This document shows positions 35,455 through 44,504 of a stretch of 64,000 bases of DNA, piece by piece; the stretch's first letter is position 1, and the number at the start of each line of letters is the position of its first letter. The DNA lies in NCBI GenBank assembly GCA_965232615.1, contig OZ246985.1, forward strand, positions 806,001 through 870,000. The letters are read 5' to 3'. The translations under genes were made by a program, and so were the position numbers. The DNA is from UBA2779 sp965232615 (GTDB lineage: Bacteria; Spirochaetota; Spirochaetia; DSM-2461). The notes beneath the pieces are model-generated. The model saw nothing but the letters and a program-made list of their open reading frames with translations. It did not search any database and was not told the origin of the DNA.

Positions 35455-36272
35455 CTGTTCACCAATTCCCTGCACTTGCGAGTGCAGTCTTCTACAGCCT
35501 GTATGATGGCAGAGCGGAATCCAGTTTTTTCCAGAGTTGCTACCGCTTCAATTGTCGTTCCACCAGGAGAACAGACACGGTCCTTCAATTCACCTGGATG
35601 AATACCACTTTCCAAAACCATTTCTGCTGACCCCAGAACAGCCTGGGCCGCAACCGTATAAGCGGTTGCCCTGGGAATACCTTCCTTCACAGCACCATCA
35701 GCCAATGCTTCGATAAACATGAAAACCCAGGCGGGTGAAGATCCAGCCAGAGCAGTATAGGCATCCATTAAATTCTCTGGCATTACGACAGTACGGCCGA
35801 CAACTGTAAAAATCTGCCGGACGGTTTCCATGTCCTGTTCAGTTGCTCTAAATCCAGGACACAGACCTGTCATTCCCTTTGAAATCAAAGCGGGAATATT
35901 GGGCATAACTCTTATTATCTTTGCAGGTTCGTTTATAAACCGTTCCAGCCATCCATTGAGCATTTCCAGCGTTATTCCCGCTGCAATACTGACTATGATT
36001 ACATCTCTTTTGAGATTGCGGCCTGTTTCGGAAATAACATCGGGGTAGTCAAGCGGTTTAACAGCCAGTATTAAAACATCTGCGTCTGTAGTATTCTGGT
36101 TTGATGTGCTGGTATCAATTTCGGGATATTTTCCCTTGAGAGTATCCAGTACATCCTGACGGGGATCTGATACCAGAATTCTGGTATCCATGTATTTCCT
36201 GCTGGAAATCAGGCCATGAATTATAGCTCCACCCATATTGCCAGCTCCGATAACACCAATAATTTTATTCAT
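35451..36272 (-). CDS. proC: pyrroline-5-carboxylate reductase
   Basis: This enzyme performs the last step of proline synthesis with NADPH. The Rossmann start IIGVIGAGNMGGAIIHGL, the LILAVKPLDYPDVI segment, MPNIPALISKGMTG and the C-terminal dimer signature AGSSPAWVFMFIEALADGAV with SPGGTTIEAVATLE are all present. I used ATG 36272; the open frame runs 16 codons further up without homology. The TGA overlaps the ATG of ptsP (ATGA), so the two are coupled. It diverges from the response-regulator gene at 36477. Confidence 0.95.
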   Translation of the reverse strand: MNKIIGVIGAGNMGGAIIHGLISSRKYMDTRILVSDPRQDVLDTLKGKYPEIDTSTSNQNTTDADVLILAVKPLDYPDVISETGRNLKRDVIIVSIAAGITLEMLNGWLERFINEPAKIIRVMPNIPALISKGMTGLCPGFRATEQDMETVRQIFTVVGRTVVMPENLMDAYTALAGSSPAWVFMFIEALADGAVKEGIPRATAYTVAAQAVLGSAEMVLESGIHPGELKDRVCSPGGTTIEAVATLEKTGFRSAIIQAVEDCTRKCRELVNR

Positions 36273-36370
36273 AACAACTCGCAATACCAAAAGATAGTGA
36301 CGTTGAAGGCAGCACTCCAACCAGAGAGGATGGGAATAATCCCAATCGTTTGCAAGTATTCTAGCACATG

Positions 36371-36435
36371 GATGAGAATAAGTCTCATCCCCTGCGACAA
36401 AAACTTCCAGCTTACGGAATTGTCATTTCAATTCC
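36371..36435. promoter_or_regulatory. two inverted repeats in the divergent proC/response-regulator gap
   Basis: GATGAGA (36371-36377) pairs with TCTCATC (36383-36389) across five bases. GGAATTG (36416-36422) pairs with CAATTCC (36429-36435) across six. Either could be an operator for autoregulation of the two-component genes. Confidence 0.35.
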
Positions 36436-36476
36436 ACCATTTTTTCTGTATCTTATTCAGGTATGGAGTATTGTTT

Positions 36477-37151
36477 ATGAAAGTTTTATTTGTTGAGGAC
36501 GATCCTGATATTGCCTCCTTTGTATCCAAAGGACTTCGGGAAGCTGGTTATAGTGTTGATGTGAACCTGGATGGGAATGTCGGTATGACACTGGCCATGT
36601 CAGGACTGTATGATATCGTTATCCTTGATCTTATGCTTCCGGGCAAGGATGGGCTATCCATCCTGTCTGAAATGCGGAATGCGGATATTCACACTCCTGT
36701 TCTCATACTCAGTGCTCGGAGAAGTGTCGATGACAGAGTTAAAGGGCTGAAAGCCGGTGGTGATGACTATCTTGTGAAACCCTTTGTTTTTGCTGAACTT
36801 CTGGTTCGTGTTGAAGCCCTTATACGCCGGGGAGGGCGTTCCGTTGCGGCACAGGAGTTACGCATTGCTGACCTGACACTGGATCCCCTTACCCGGAAGG
36901 TAACACGATCTGGAGAACTGATTGAACTTCAGCCCAGAGAATATACCCTTCTGGAATTCCTGATGAGAAGTGCCGGTGTGGTTGTTACAAAAACTCTCAT
37001 TCTGGAAAAAGTCTGGGGATATGATTTTGACCCTCAGACCAATGTTGTCGATGTATTGGTTTCGCGTTTACGCAGTCGTATAGACAAAGGATTTCCCAAA
37101 AAAATGATCCGGACAGTGCGCGGAATGGGATATGTCCTGGAAAAACCTTGA
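36477..37151 (+). CDS. OmpR-family response regulator
   Basis: The 224-residue regulator has a receiver domain with the acidic pair EDD at residues 7-9, the phosphoacceptor Asp in IVILDLMLPGKDG, the Thr/Ser in LILSARRSVDDRV and Lys in DYLVKPF. The C-terminal winged helix ends VWGYDFDPQTNVVDVLVSRLRSRID...RTVRGMGYVL. ATG 36477 is chosen because upstream codons do not belong to the receiver fold. It overlaps the kinase gene by 20 bases. The downstream HtrA gene suggests envelope stress as the output, by analogy with CpxAR; this is inference. Confidence 0.93.
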   Translation: MKVLFVEDDPDIASFVSKGLREAGYSVDVNLDGNVGMTLAMSGLYDIVILDLMLPGKDGLSILSEMRNADIHTPVLILSARRSVDDRVKGLKAGGDDYLVKPFVFAELLVRVEALIRRGGRSVAAQELRIADLTLDPLTRKVTRSGELIELQPREYTLLEFLMRSAGVVVTKTLILEKVWGYDFDPQTNVVDVLVSRLRSRIDKGFPKKMIRTVRGMGYVLEKP

Positions 37152-38535
37152 GAACCCCTTTCAACGTCTCAGTGTCAAACTTGTTTTAATTGTTACACTG
37201 GCTGCCGCTTTCGTTTCATTAATTGTTTTTGGTATACTTCTTGGCTCCCTTGCAATGAGCTTCAGGGATCAGAATGAGTCATTGTTGGACTCACGTCTCC
37301 TCTCATATTGGGCAGAATGGCAGTATGGAGGCTATGAAGCAATTCTGGAGAGAGCTGAAATGGATATGAAAGAGCAGGGAGGACGGCCCTTTCTGCTTTT
37401 GTTAAAAGATGTCAATGGGGAAGTTGTGGGAGGCGTGATTCCAGGTGGATGGGACCAGTTTGACTTAGAGAATCCAGCACTGGAGATGCTCAATCCTGGT
37501 GCATATCTTACCCTTCGATATGAGGATAATGCCTTCTCACTCCTGCTAACCGGAACCGAGATGGAAGATGGTACCCGGATGATCGTTGGCATAAGCTCCG
37601 AAAACAGGGAATTACTGATTCGATTGTATCAAAACTACTATCCTGTGGCATTACTGGGAATTGCCCTGGCTGGAATCATTGTTGGAATTATCGCCTCCCG
37701 GCGATTGCTTCATCCAATTCGGAAACTGAATCAGGAGATAGACCGCATCATTGTAACAGGGGAGTTGAGCCGTCGACTGGAAAGATCGGGAGCTGGGGAT
37801 CAGTTTGACGGAGTCATCGTCCGATATAACCGTCTTCTTGACAGAGTCGAATCGCTCATTGGCGGAATGAAGGAAACTCTGGATGCTGTAGCCCACGATC
37901 TTCGGACTCCCCTGACACGTCTGAGAGGTCATGCTGAAATTGCATTGTCAAAAGGCAAAACAGAGGAATATGAAGAGGCTCTGGCTGTTATTGTGGAGCA
38001 AACAGATCAAGTGGGACAGCTCCTGTCCGCAATAATGGATATTGCTGAAGCTGAGCAGGGTATGCTGGAGCTCAATAAAAAACCCTGCGACCTCCGTATT
38101 CTGGCCGCGGAAGTCATTGAGATGTACAGTTTCATCTCGGAGGATAAAGGTCAGACCATGAAGCTTCATGCTTCAAATTCTGTACTGATGACGGGAGATC
38201 CAATCCGGATCAGACAGATTCTTGGAAATCTTGTAGACAATGCCATCAAGTACAGCCCTGAAGGAGGTCGGATAGATATTTATTGCTACAGTGAGAAAGA
38301 CACAAGTATTCTGGAGGTTGCTGATGACGGCCCGGGAATTCCTGAAGATGAGGAATACCGAATATTCGAGCGCCTTTACAGGGGAGATAGAAGCCGTGGT
38401 TCACGTGGTCTGGGTTTGGGACTGAGCATGGTGAGAGCTCTACTGGAAGCTCACCGCGGCAGCATCTCAATTCTTAGAAGGAAGGGAAGAGGAGCTGTCT
38501 TTCACATAGAATTTCCAAACATTTCACAAACGTAA
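37132..38535 (+). CDS. sensor histidine kinase
   Basis: The 467-residue kinase has two transmembrane helices (about 17-40 and 170-190) around a sensor region of about 130 residues, then a HAMP segment (RRLLHPIRKLNQEID). The H-box DAVAHDLRTPLTRLRGHAEIA carries the phosphorylated His. The N-box is ILGNLVDNAIKYSPEGG, with DDGPGIPEDE and GLGLGLSMVRALLEAHRG as G-boxes. The ATG overlaps the end of the response-regulator gene. The sensor domain is extracytoplasmic, so it probably reads a periplasmic signal. Confidence 0.93.
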   Translation: MSWKNLENPFQRLSVKLVLIVTLAAAFVSLIVFGILLGSLAMSFRDQNESLLDSRLLSYWAEWQYGGYEAILERAEMDMKEQGGRPFLLLLKDVNGEVVGGVIPGGWDQFDLENPALEMLNPGAYLTLRYEDNAFSLLLTGTEMEDGTRMIVGISSENRELLIRLYQNYYPVALLGIALAGIIVGIIASRRLLHPIRKLNQEIDRIIVTGELSRRLERSGAGDQFDGVIVRYNRLLDRVESLIGGMKETLDAVAHDLRTPLTRLRGHAEIALSKGKTEEYEEALAVIVEQTDQVGQLLSAIMDIAEAEQGMLELNKKPCDLRILAAEVIEMYSFISEDKGQTMKLHASNSVLMTGDPIRIRQILGNLVDNAIKYSPEGGRIDIYCYSEKDTSILEVADDGPGIPEDEEYRIFERLYRGDRSRGSRGLGLGLSMVRALLEAHRGSISILRRKGRGAVFHIEFPNISQT

Positions 38536-38580
38536 GACTCCGGCAAGAATGTAGCAAGGTTACAACGTTATGATGAAAGC

Positions 38581-40002
38581 ATGAATATAACACTACCATG
38601 CCGGTACAGGCAAAGAATTACATCAGGATTCCTGATTCTCATAATCAGTTTTATATCTGTAGCACAGGCTTCTGCTCAATCTACAAATGCTGCCCGTGAA
38701 CTTCAAAACACTTTTAGAAAAATTGCAAGAGACGTACTGCCTGTTGTTGTACAAATTGATACGGTGAACAACCCCGAAGAGGATACTGTTAATCCATTTG
38801 AGTTCTTCTTCAGATTTCCCGGTAGACCGAATTATGAGAACCCCTTTGGTAACGGACAATTTCGTCGCGAGGGATTAGGTTCCGGAGTTATTGTTGAACG
38901 CCGTGACAACAAAATCTATGTCCTTACAAACAATCATGTTGTCGATAATGCGGATGAAATAAAAATAACCCTCAGTGATGAAAGAGTCTTCATTGGTGAA
39001 CTGGTTGGGGGTGACCAGCTCAGAGATCTGGCTCTGGTATCATTCAAAACCGATGAAAGAATACCTATCGCCAAACTGGGTGACTCCGATGATGTGTGGG
39101 TTGGTGACTGGGTATTGGCTATGGGAAGCCCAATGGGATTGGATTCAACTGTTACAGTGGGAATTATCAGTGCCAAGGAACGAACTGTAGGAGTTGGTCC
39201 CGGACAGAGATACACCGATTATCTCCAGACTGATGCCTCGATAAATAGAGGAAATTCCGGTGGCCCCCTGGTTAATCTTGATGGGGAGGTTATTGGTATC
39301 AATACACTCATAAAGTCCAACTCCGGCGGGAGCATGGGACTTGGATTTTCCATCCCCATTAATAATGCTCGGAAAGACATAAATGACTTCATTGATAAAG
39401 GATCCGTTGAATATGCCTGGCTGGGGGTTAATACGGGGGATGTTACCAGGATGATTTCTGATGAACTTGATTTTGATGATCAAACAGGTGCGTTCATTCA
39501 TAGTGTGTACGGGAAGTCGCCAGCCATGGCAAGCGGAATTCAACCTGGTGACTTGATTATCAGGCTTGACGGGCAGAAAGTATCCGGTGCCGATGATCTT
39601 ACCCGTGCAGTGACCACACGATCTCCTGGTGACAAGGTTCCTGTAACGCTGATCAGAGATGGGAGAACCATCAATCTTGAGCTGAATCTGGCTGTTCGAA
39701 CAATAGAAAAAGATGGACCGAAACTCAATGTCTGGCCGGGATTCACCGCTGTTCCCATCACAAGTGAGTTTAGAGAACAAATGAACATCTCCCGGTCTGC
39801 TGGTAAGATTCTTGTTGGAAGTACAATCAAAGATAGCCCTGCCTCCATATTGGGGATTAGGAGCGGCGATATCGTAAAATCAATCAATGGGCGAAATGTT
39901 AAGAGCTTAAAGCACTTTTTCAGTCTTGTTAACAGCAGGAGTAAACTGGAAGTAAAAATAGTTCGAAAAAACCAGGAACTGGAGTTCATTCTCAGCAAGT
40001 AA
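38581..40002 (+). CDS. degP: HtrA/DegP-like periplasmic serine protease
   Basis: The 473-residue protein has a signal peptide (cut near ASA-QS) and a trypsin-like domain with the triad His119 (LTNNHVVDNAD), Asp149 (LRDLALVSF) and Ser226 (GNSGGPLV). Two PDZ domains follow, about 280-365 and 395-470. It would degrade or hold misfolded envelope proteins. It starts 45 bases after the kinase gene and ends at a strong terminator, so response regulator, kinase and protease probably form one operon. The second PDZ is shorter than usual. Confidence 0.93.
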   Translation: MNITLPCRYRQRITSGFLILIISFISVAQASAQSTNAARELQNTFRKIARDVLPVVVQIDTVNNPEEDTVNPFEFFFRFPGRPNYENPFGNGQFRREGLGSGVIVERRDNKIYVLTNNHVVDNADEIKITLSDERVFIGELVGGDQLRDLALVSFKTDERIPIAKLGDSDDVWVGDWVLAMGSPMGLDSTVTVGIISAKERTVGVGPGQRYTDYLQTDASINRGNSGGPLVNLDGEVIGINTLIKSNSGGSMGLGFSIPINNARKDINDFIDKGSVEYAWLGVNTGDVTRMISDELDFDDQTGAFIHSVYGKSPAMASGIQPGDLIIRLDGQKVSGADDLTRAVTTRSPGDKVPVTLIRDGRTINLELNLAVRTIEKDGPKLNVWPGFTAVPITSEFREQMNISRSAGKILVGSTIKDSPASILGIRSGDIVKSINGRNVKSLKHFFSLVNSRSKLEVKIVRKNQELEFILSK

Positions 40003-40032
40003 TGATACTGTTTCCCATTTAATCTCTCCTTC

Positions 40033-40066
40033 AAGGGTAAACACTTTGTGGTTACCCTTTTTTATT
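40033..40066 (+). terminator. rho-independent terminator after degP
   Basis: AAGGGTAA (40033-40040) pairs with TTACCCTT (40052-40059), an eight-bp stem with an 11-base loop, followed by TTTTTATT. It lies 30 bases after the degP stop. Confidence 0.9.
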
Positions 40067-40074
40067 CTTCTGGA

Positions 40075-40285
40075 GTGTCCGAAAGCTTGTAGAGGGCACC
40101 TCTACAAAGTTAATATATTTTGAATAAAGTAATTACAATATTTTTTGATTGGCATGGATTTTCAACTTTCAAAAAGATTTTCCATCAATTCATGGCCATA
40201 AACAGTATAAGAACAACTGTATCAAGCAGAAAACTTCACCTGACCCAGGTACAAAGCAAGCAGACATTTACAAGCTTTCGGACAC
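40075..40285. repeat. perfect 17-bp inverted repeat pair bounding 211 bp
   Basis: GTGTCCGAAAGCTTGTA at 40075-40091 is exactly inverted at 40269-40285. The interior has no gene; a repeat-family end fragment (GGGCACCTCT, 40094-40103) lies just inside the left arm. The right arm contains the last codons (VSESL and stop) of the DUF2161 gene. Confidence 0.85.
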
Positions 40286-41095
40286 AACATTTTTCATCAA
40301 TTGATCATGGTACAGGGTCTTCAAGGCAGGAACATTGGTCAGTGCTTTGCAGCCAGCCGGATGAAGTCGATAAATTCCCCGATTAACCCGTTCAAACCAA
40401 CCATAAGCATTCCGGGAAAGAATTCTACCTGCGTCCTTGCGTGCACCCAGCTTCACTAATTGTGATGGGGAGGCTGTTCCAAGCTGTTGAAGCCAGACGG
40501 CCAGACGAATACTCTGCTGTCTGTACGATGTTATCCTGGTTTTCCCTCCGACAAGACCTCCGGGAGTGAGATCAAGATCCCGGCCTTCAATTTCCCGGAG
40601 GAGGATTGCCTTTTTCCTGGTCCGTCGTAACGGTGGTCTGTCTTCGGGTGAAGGATGAAATTCTACCTCAACCCTGATTTTATTGTGGAGAAATACAACA
40701 AAAACAAGTCCTATGCCCAGACGTTTCAAAATTTGCCGAATGCCTCTGGCAACATGTGTTTGAGGGAGCGCAATGTAAACGGCATCGGAATATTCCTGTC
40801 TCCTTACGGCCTGGGAAAGCAGGGTAAGAGATGGACGGAGTTTGATCTCTACAGCAATAAGCTCTCCTTCCTTTTCCGCGGCCAGGTCGCAGTGCCCAAC
40901 TTCCCCCCGTACCCGGTAGCCTTGATGTTCCAGCCAGTATTTCAGCGGAGGGTAAAGATTTGTTTCTCGACTGGGATGAAGATGCTCCAGCGGCCTTCTG
41001 GAGGTCAACTCAATAACTCCAGGGCCAGTGCGTTCCATTCCTCCTCCAGCGTACCGCTGAATGGTAGACGTCCAGCTCTGCGATACCAGTATCAC
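40268..41095 (-). CDS. DUF2161 family PD-(D/E)XK-type protein
   Basis: The product of up to 275 residues matches the DUF2161 layout. An N-terminal nuclease-like fold has LYPPLKYWLEHQGYRVRGEV, then the Asp and E-x-K core in CDLAAEKEGELIAVEIKLR. A middle helix follows (SQAVRRQEYSDAVYIALP), and a winged-helix C-terminus ends NAYGWFERVNRGIYRLH. The start is uncertain: ATG at 41038 (MERTGPG) is more natural than the first codon of the frame at 41095. The function of the family is unknown. The stop codon lies inside a 17-bp inverted repeat, so the C-terminal residues may be recent. Confidence 0.75.
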   Translation of the reverse strand: MILVSQSWTSTIQRYAGGGMERTGPGVIELTSRRPLEHLHPSRETNLYPPLKYWLEHQGYRVRGEVGHCDLAAEKEGELIAVEIKLRPSLTLLSQAVRRQEYSDAVYIALPQTHVARGIRQILKRLGIGLVFVVFLHNKIRVEVEFHPSPEDRPPLRRTRKKAILLREIEGRDLDLTPGGLVGGKTRITSYRQQSIRLAVWLQQLGTASPSQLVKLGARKDAGRILSRNAYGWFERVNRGIYRLHPAGCKALTNVPALKTLYHDQLMKNVVSESL

Positions 41096-41163
41096 AGGAG
41101 GCGATGAATTCTTGAATATTCATGGAGGATATTATATATATTATGCAGATTTTGAATACTTAT

Positions 41164-41332
41164 GAATACCTCTGAAGAAAAAAATCAGTTCCTGCCCCGG
41201 TCTTTTTTGCTGTTACGGTGTTGTAAAAATGTTCACACAGTTCCGTTAAATTCCGCTTTCTGCCTCCCTGTGCACTGCAAGCGCACAGGCAGAATCTCTT
41301 CGTTAATTTCCTGGATCCGTTTTTCAGAAGTT
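41164..41332. mobile_element. short non-autonomous element, degenerate copy F
   Basis: Decayed ends (TACCTCTGAAGAA and CGTTAATTTCCTGG...TTTTTCAGAAG) enclose the CTGCCT/AGGCAG stem (CCTGTGC with GCGCACAGG) seen in other copies. No target duplication is visible. Confidence 0.5.
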
Positions 41333-41339
41333 CTTTTAC

Positions 41340-42074
41340 ATGAATAAGTCTCTGATTACCAATCTTGCCGCTATTGCCTGTATTGTGGTGGGTTGTTTCA
41401 GTCCATGGTTATCTCAGCAGATAATCTCTGCCGGGGTATTTGCACTGTCCGGTGCAATAACAAACTGGCTGGCTGTCTACATGCTTTTTGAGAAAGTTCC
41501 CCTAATATATGGTTCTGGAGTCATTCCTTTGAATTTTGAGAATCTCAAGCAGAGCATAAGAGATCTTGTTATTGAGCAGTTTTTTCAGGACGAAATCATT
41601 GCCCGATTCCTGCAGAAAAACTCATCTGTCATTATCTCCGAATCCAGGATGAGCCGCTTCCTCAATCTTATAGACTATGATGCTGTTTTCAACACAGTTA
41701 AGTCCATGGTGCTCGACAATGGTATCGGTGGATTCCTCAAGATGCTGGGAGGTGGATCAATATTGGAAGGTTATCGTGATGAATTCCGGGAGAAGGGAAA
41801 AATTGTTCTTAATGCACAGATTTCCCGACCAGAATTCCAGGATAAGTTTCAATCCCTGATGAAAGATCCTGAACTGATAAGGGAACTGTCAACTTCGCTG
41901 GAAGAACTCATTGAGGACAGACTGAGGGAACTCACACCGGAGTTGGTGAAAGAACTGATGCAGAAAATAATGCGGAGACATCTTGGCTGGCTGGTTGTTT
42001 GGGGAGGTGTATCTGGAGGTCTGATTGGTGTGGGAATAAGTTTGTTTAGAGGGTACCTCCAGGGCATTGTTTGA
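41340..42074 (+). CDS. DUF445 family membrane protein
   Basis: The 244-residue protein begins with a membrane helix pair (ITNLAAIACIVVGCFSPWL, GVFALSGAITNWLAVYMLF). The GAITNWLAV motif is the signature of DUF445. A long amphipathic helical middle (YRDEFREKGKIV...LIEDRLRELTPELVKELMQ) leads to a C-terminal helix LGWLVVWGGVSGGLIGVGISL. Both ends are anchored in the membrane. The function of the family is not known. RNase Z starts 68 bases later on the same strand. Confidence 0.85.
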   Translation: MNKSLITNLAAIACIVVGCFSPWLSQQIISAGVFALSGAITNWLAVYMLFEKVPLIYGSGVIPLNFENLKQSIRDLVIEQFFQDEIIARFLQKNSSVIISESRMSRFLNLIDYDAVFNTVKSMVLDNGIGGFLKMLGGGSILEGYRDEFREKGKIVLNAQISRPEFQDKFQSLMKDPELIRELSTSLEELIEDRLRELTPELVKELMQKIMRRHLGWLVVWGGVSGGLIGVGISLFRGYLQGIV

Positions 42075-42142
42075 CAGATGTGGGATTCGAGTGCATGCTT
42101 CCACCTTAACAAATCTCCATCCTTCCACTAAAGTTCTTCTTC

Positions 42143-43075
42143 ATGGAAAGCTATATTCTAGGAACCGGAGGCATGATGCCTCTCCCTTACCGCAATCTTA
42201 CATCCATGCTTCTGCGTCGTGAGGGAGAAATTTTTTTGTTTGATAGTGGAGAGGCAACCCAGATAAGTCTACGGCAGTTGAATCTCAGTTGGAAAAAAAT
42301 ATCAGTTATCCTCATCAGTCATACTCACGCGGACCATGTGACTGGCCTGCCGGGTATCCTTATGCTCAATTCCCAGGTAGAGCGCACCGAGCCTCTGGTA
42401 ATCATCGGCCCTTCGAAGGTGAAGGAATATGTGGAAACAAACCAGAAGATACTGAATATGTATATCAACTATCCCATAGAGATTCAGGAAATAACCCAGC
42501 CAGACATCCCCCAGGAGGTCTATAGAGGCAAGGGTTACTCTATTCGGTCATTTCCTCTGCGACATACCAGAGTATGTGTTGGGTACACATTTCAGGAAGA
42601 ACCCCGACCTGGAATTTTCTACCCTGAAAAAGCTCGTTCCATCGGAATTCCTGAGGGACCATTGTGGGGAAAACTCCAGAAAGGCAATCCTGTCAGGCTT
42701 GAGAACGGTCAGATTATTCAACCTTCCCAGGTAATGGGAGATTCCCGGTCAGGACGTAAGGTTTGCTATGTGACGGATACAGCCTGGCGTGATAGTATTC
42801 TTCCTGAAGTTTCTGGTGCTGACTTATTGATTTGTGAAGCCATGTTCAGTGAGGAATTCTCCGCATCCGCAAGAGAAAAGAAACACCTGACAGCCAGACA
42901 GGCCGGACGAATAGCCCGTGAAGCGGGAAGAGTGCATCGCATGGGTCTGATTCACTACAGCCCGCGCTATACAGACCGAGAATTGAAAATCCTCCGTGAT
43001 GAATGCCGGGAGATCTTTCCCGAAGCATTTCTGTGTCGGGATCGAATGATGATTCCCCTGCCTTTCCTTGAATAG
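42143..43075 (+). CDS. rnz: ribonuclease Z
   Basis: This metallo-beta-lactamase fold enzyme trims the 3' trailer from tRNA precursors. The metal site SHTHADHVTGLPG (His60, His62, Asp64, His65) is complete, and VTDTAW, EAMFSEEFSASAREKKHLTARQAGRIA and GLIHYSPRYT match later metal and exosite blocks. It is 310 residues, the short RNase Z form. The local tRNA-Phe gene lacks an encoded CCA, consistent with a need for this activity. Confidence 0.92.
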   Translation: MESYILGTGGMMPLPYRNLTSMLLRREGEIFLFDSGEATQISLRQLNLSWKKISVILISHTHADHVTGLPGILMLNSQVERTEPLVIIGPSKVKEYVETNQKILNMYINYPIEIQEITQPDIPQEVYRGKGYSIRSFPLRHTRVCVGYTFQEEPRPGIFYPEKARSIGIPEGPLWGKLQKGNPVRLENGQIIQPSQVMGDSRSGRKVCYVTDTAWRDSILPEVSGADLLICEAMFSEEFSASAREKKHLTARQAGRIAREAGRVHRMGLIHYSPRYTDRELKILRDECREIFPEAFLCRDRMMIPLPFLE

Positions 43076-43245
43076 AAGCCCGACTGATCCAATCAGTTAT
43101 TTCATTCAATCTCTGAAAATGAGTCTCGATTTGAACTTGATCGCCTTATCGGGAAATGGGGTTCTCAGTGTCCATTCATAGTAAAATCCGGTATAATGAC
43201 TGGAAAATCTGAGGATACCATGGTAATTCGGTGTTTATGATTATT

Positions 43246-43365
43246 GGGCACCTCTAAAAAACCTTATTTCGTTTTTAGCTTGATCTTTTTCCTCGCTGCT
43301 ACGTTGTCAAAATACTCAACTAAGCATGTGCGTCAATTTCCTAAAGCTGTTTTTTAGAGGTACCC
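43246..43365. mobile_element. short non-autonomous element, copy G (120 bp)
   Basis: GGGCACCTCTAAAAAACC at the left and GCTGTTTTTTAGAGGTACCC at the right bound a copy lacking the GC-rich inner block. The flanks are TATT and TTGA, so either a deletion joined two copies or the flanks have drifted. The rest of 43076-43552 shows no gene. Confidence 0.8.
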
Positions 43366-43552
43366 TTGAGACAATCCCTGGGATAAGTGGGCACTGAATG
43401 TGCTCCGTAAGCCGAAAAAGCCTGATAACGGGTTGAAATCGCTAAGAAAGGTCGAAATTTACAGAAAAAAAATGAAAAAAGGACGTTATTCCCGAGTCAA
43501 AGGTTGCAAAACTATTTTTTTTGAGGTATCCATATATATAAGGAGGACCATA

Positions 43553-43639
43553 ATGAAGAAGAATTTATTTGAGTTGATTAGTACGTCAGTATTTAAGACA
43601 AGCCGCATAGATGTGGTGAACACAAGGAGTCGTTCATGA
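43553..43639 (+). CDS. 28-residue upstream open frame coupled to the lipoprotein gene
   Basis: MKKNLFELISTSVFKTSRID is followed by eight further residues. AAGGAGG lies eight bases before its ATG, the best Shine-Dalgarno in this area. Its TGA overlaps the ATG of the next gene (ATGA at 43636-43639). The lipoprotein ATG has its own weaker site (AAGGAGTCG). A leader or translational-coupling role is more likely than a free protein. I recognise no family. Confidence 0.55.
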   Translation: MKKNLFELISTSVFKTSRIDVVNTRSRS

Positions 43640-44484
43640 AGTTTGAGACCATAACAATTAGTATTCTGACCGCCCTCATTCTGCTCGCCGGCTGTCCATC
43701 TGCCGATACAGTCGATATTGCAACAGTGCAGGGCTTCTCTATTTCCATTGGTGACCAAACTGTCACCGTCTCGCAAGCATCAACTTTCACCGTAACGATC
43801 AACAATGCCGATCTGACCGCAGGAACTGATTACGGCCTGAGCATAGAGAAAAAAGATGGAACCGCCGTAGAAGCCGTCACCATAGATAACAGCGGTCTAG
43901 TCTCTATAGCAGACACGATCGGCACAGACGATACCGGAACCTACACCGTTACAGCCGCCGGAACGGGCAAGTACACTGGAGAGACAACAGTCGATTTCGT
44001 ACTGACGGTAGTGTACAACATAGGCGACACCGGCCCCGCCGGAGGGATAATCTTCTATGTGAATACTAATGCCGCCAGCGATGGATGGACTTACCTGGAG
44101 GCGGCCTCGCAGGATCACGATGTTACTGTTCCATGGGGTGCTGCTGTAACGGTTAACACGGGCACAGCCATAGGAACCGGAGAATCCAACACAGCAATGA
44201 TAGTGACCGCACTTGGTGATAACGGAGGAACGGCTTACGCGGCGAAAATCTGTAACGATTTAGTGCTGGACGGCTATGATGACTGGTTTTTGCCGTCCAA
44301 GGATGAGTTGAATGAGTTGTATGAGCAGAAAGATTCAGTAGGAGTTTTCGCGTCTTATCACTACTGGTCCTCGTCGGAGTACAGTGCCAACGACGCGTGG
44401 GCTCAGTACTTCAACGATGGCTTCCAGTACAACAGCAGCAACGAGTACGACGGCATCCATGTCCGTGCGGTGAGGGCTTTTTAA
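43636..44484 (+). CDS. lipoprotein with Ig-like repeat and DUF1566/Lcl lectin-like C-terminus; candidate DGR target
   Basis: The 282-residue protein has a type II signal peptide with lipobox LLAGC (Cys20). An Ig-like beta domain occupies about residues 30-130, and the C-terminal 150 residues form a DUF1566 (Lcl, C-type-lectin-like) domain: GDTGPAGGIIFYVN, DDWFLPSKDELNELYEQ, YWSSSEYSANDAWAQYF, ending DGIHVRAVRAF. The last 40 codons are crowded with AAC and TAC, and the stop is followed by a perfect hairpin, as in variable proteins diversified by retroelements. It should be a surface or periplasmic lipoprotein that binds a ligand. Base composition is richer in GC and AC than the flanks. No reverse transcriptase or template repeat lies in the window. 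Confidence 0.85.
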   Translation: MKFETITISILTALILLAGCPSADTVDIATVQGFSISIGDQTVTVSQASTFTVTINNADLTAGTDYGLSIEKKDGTAVEAVTIDNSGLVSIADTIGTDDTGTYTVTAAGTGKYTGETTVDFVLTVVYNIGDTGPAGGIIFYVNTNAASDGWTYLEAASQDHDVTVPWGAAVTVNTGTAIGTGESNTAMIVTALGDNGGTAYAAKICNDLVLDGYDDWFLPSKDELNELYEQKDSVGVFASYHYWSSSEYSANDAWAQYFNDGFQYNSSNEYDGIHVRAVRAF

Positions 44485-44504
44485 CTATTTGCCCATTTAA
44501 CTAT

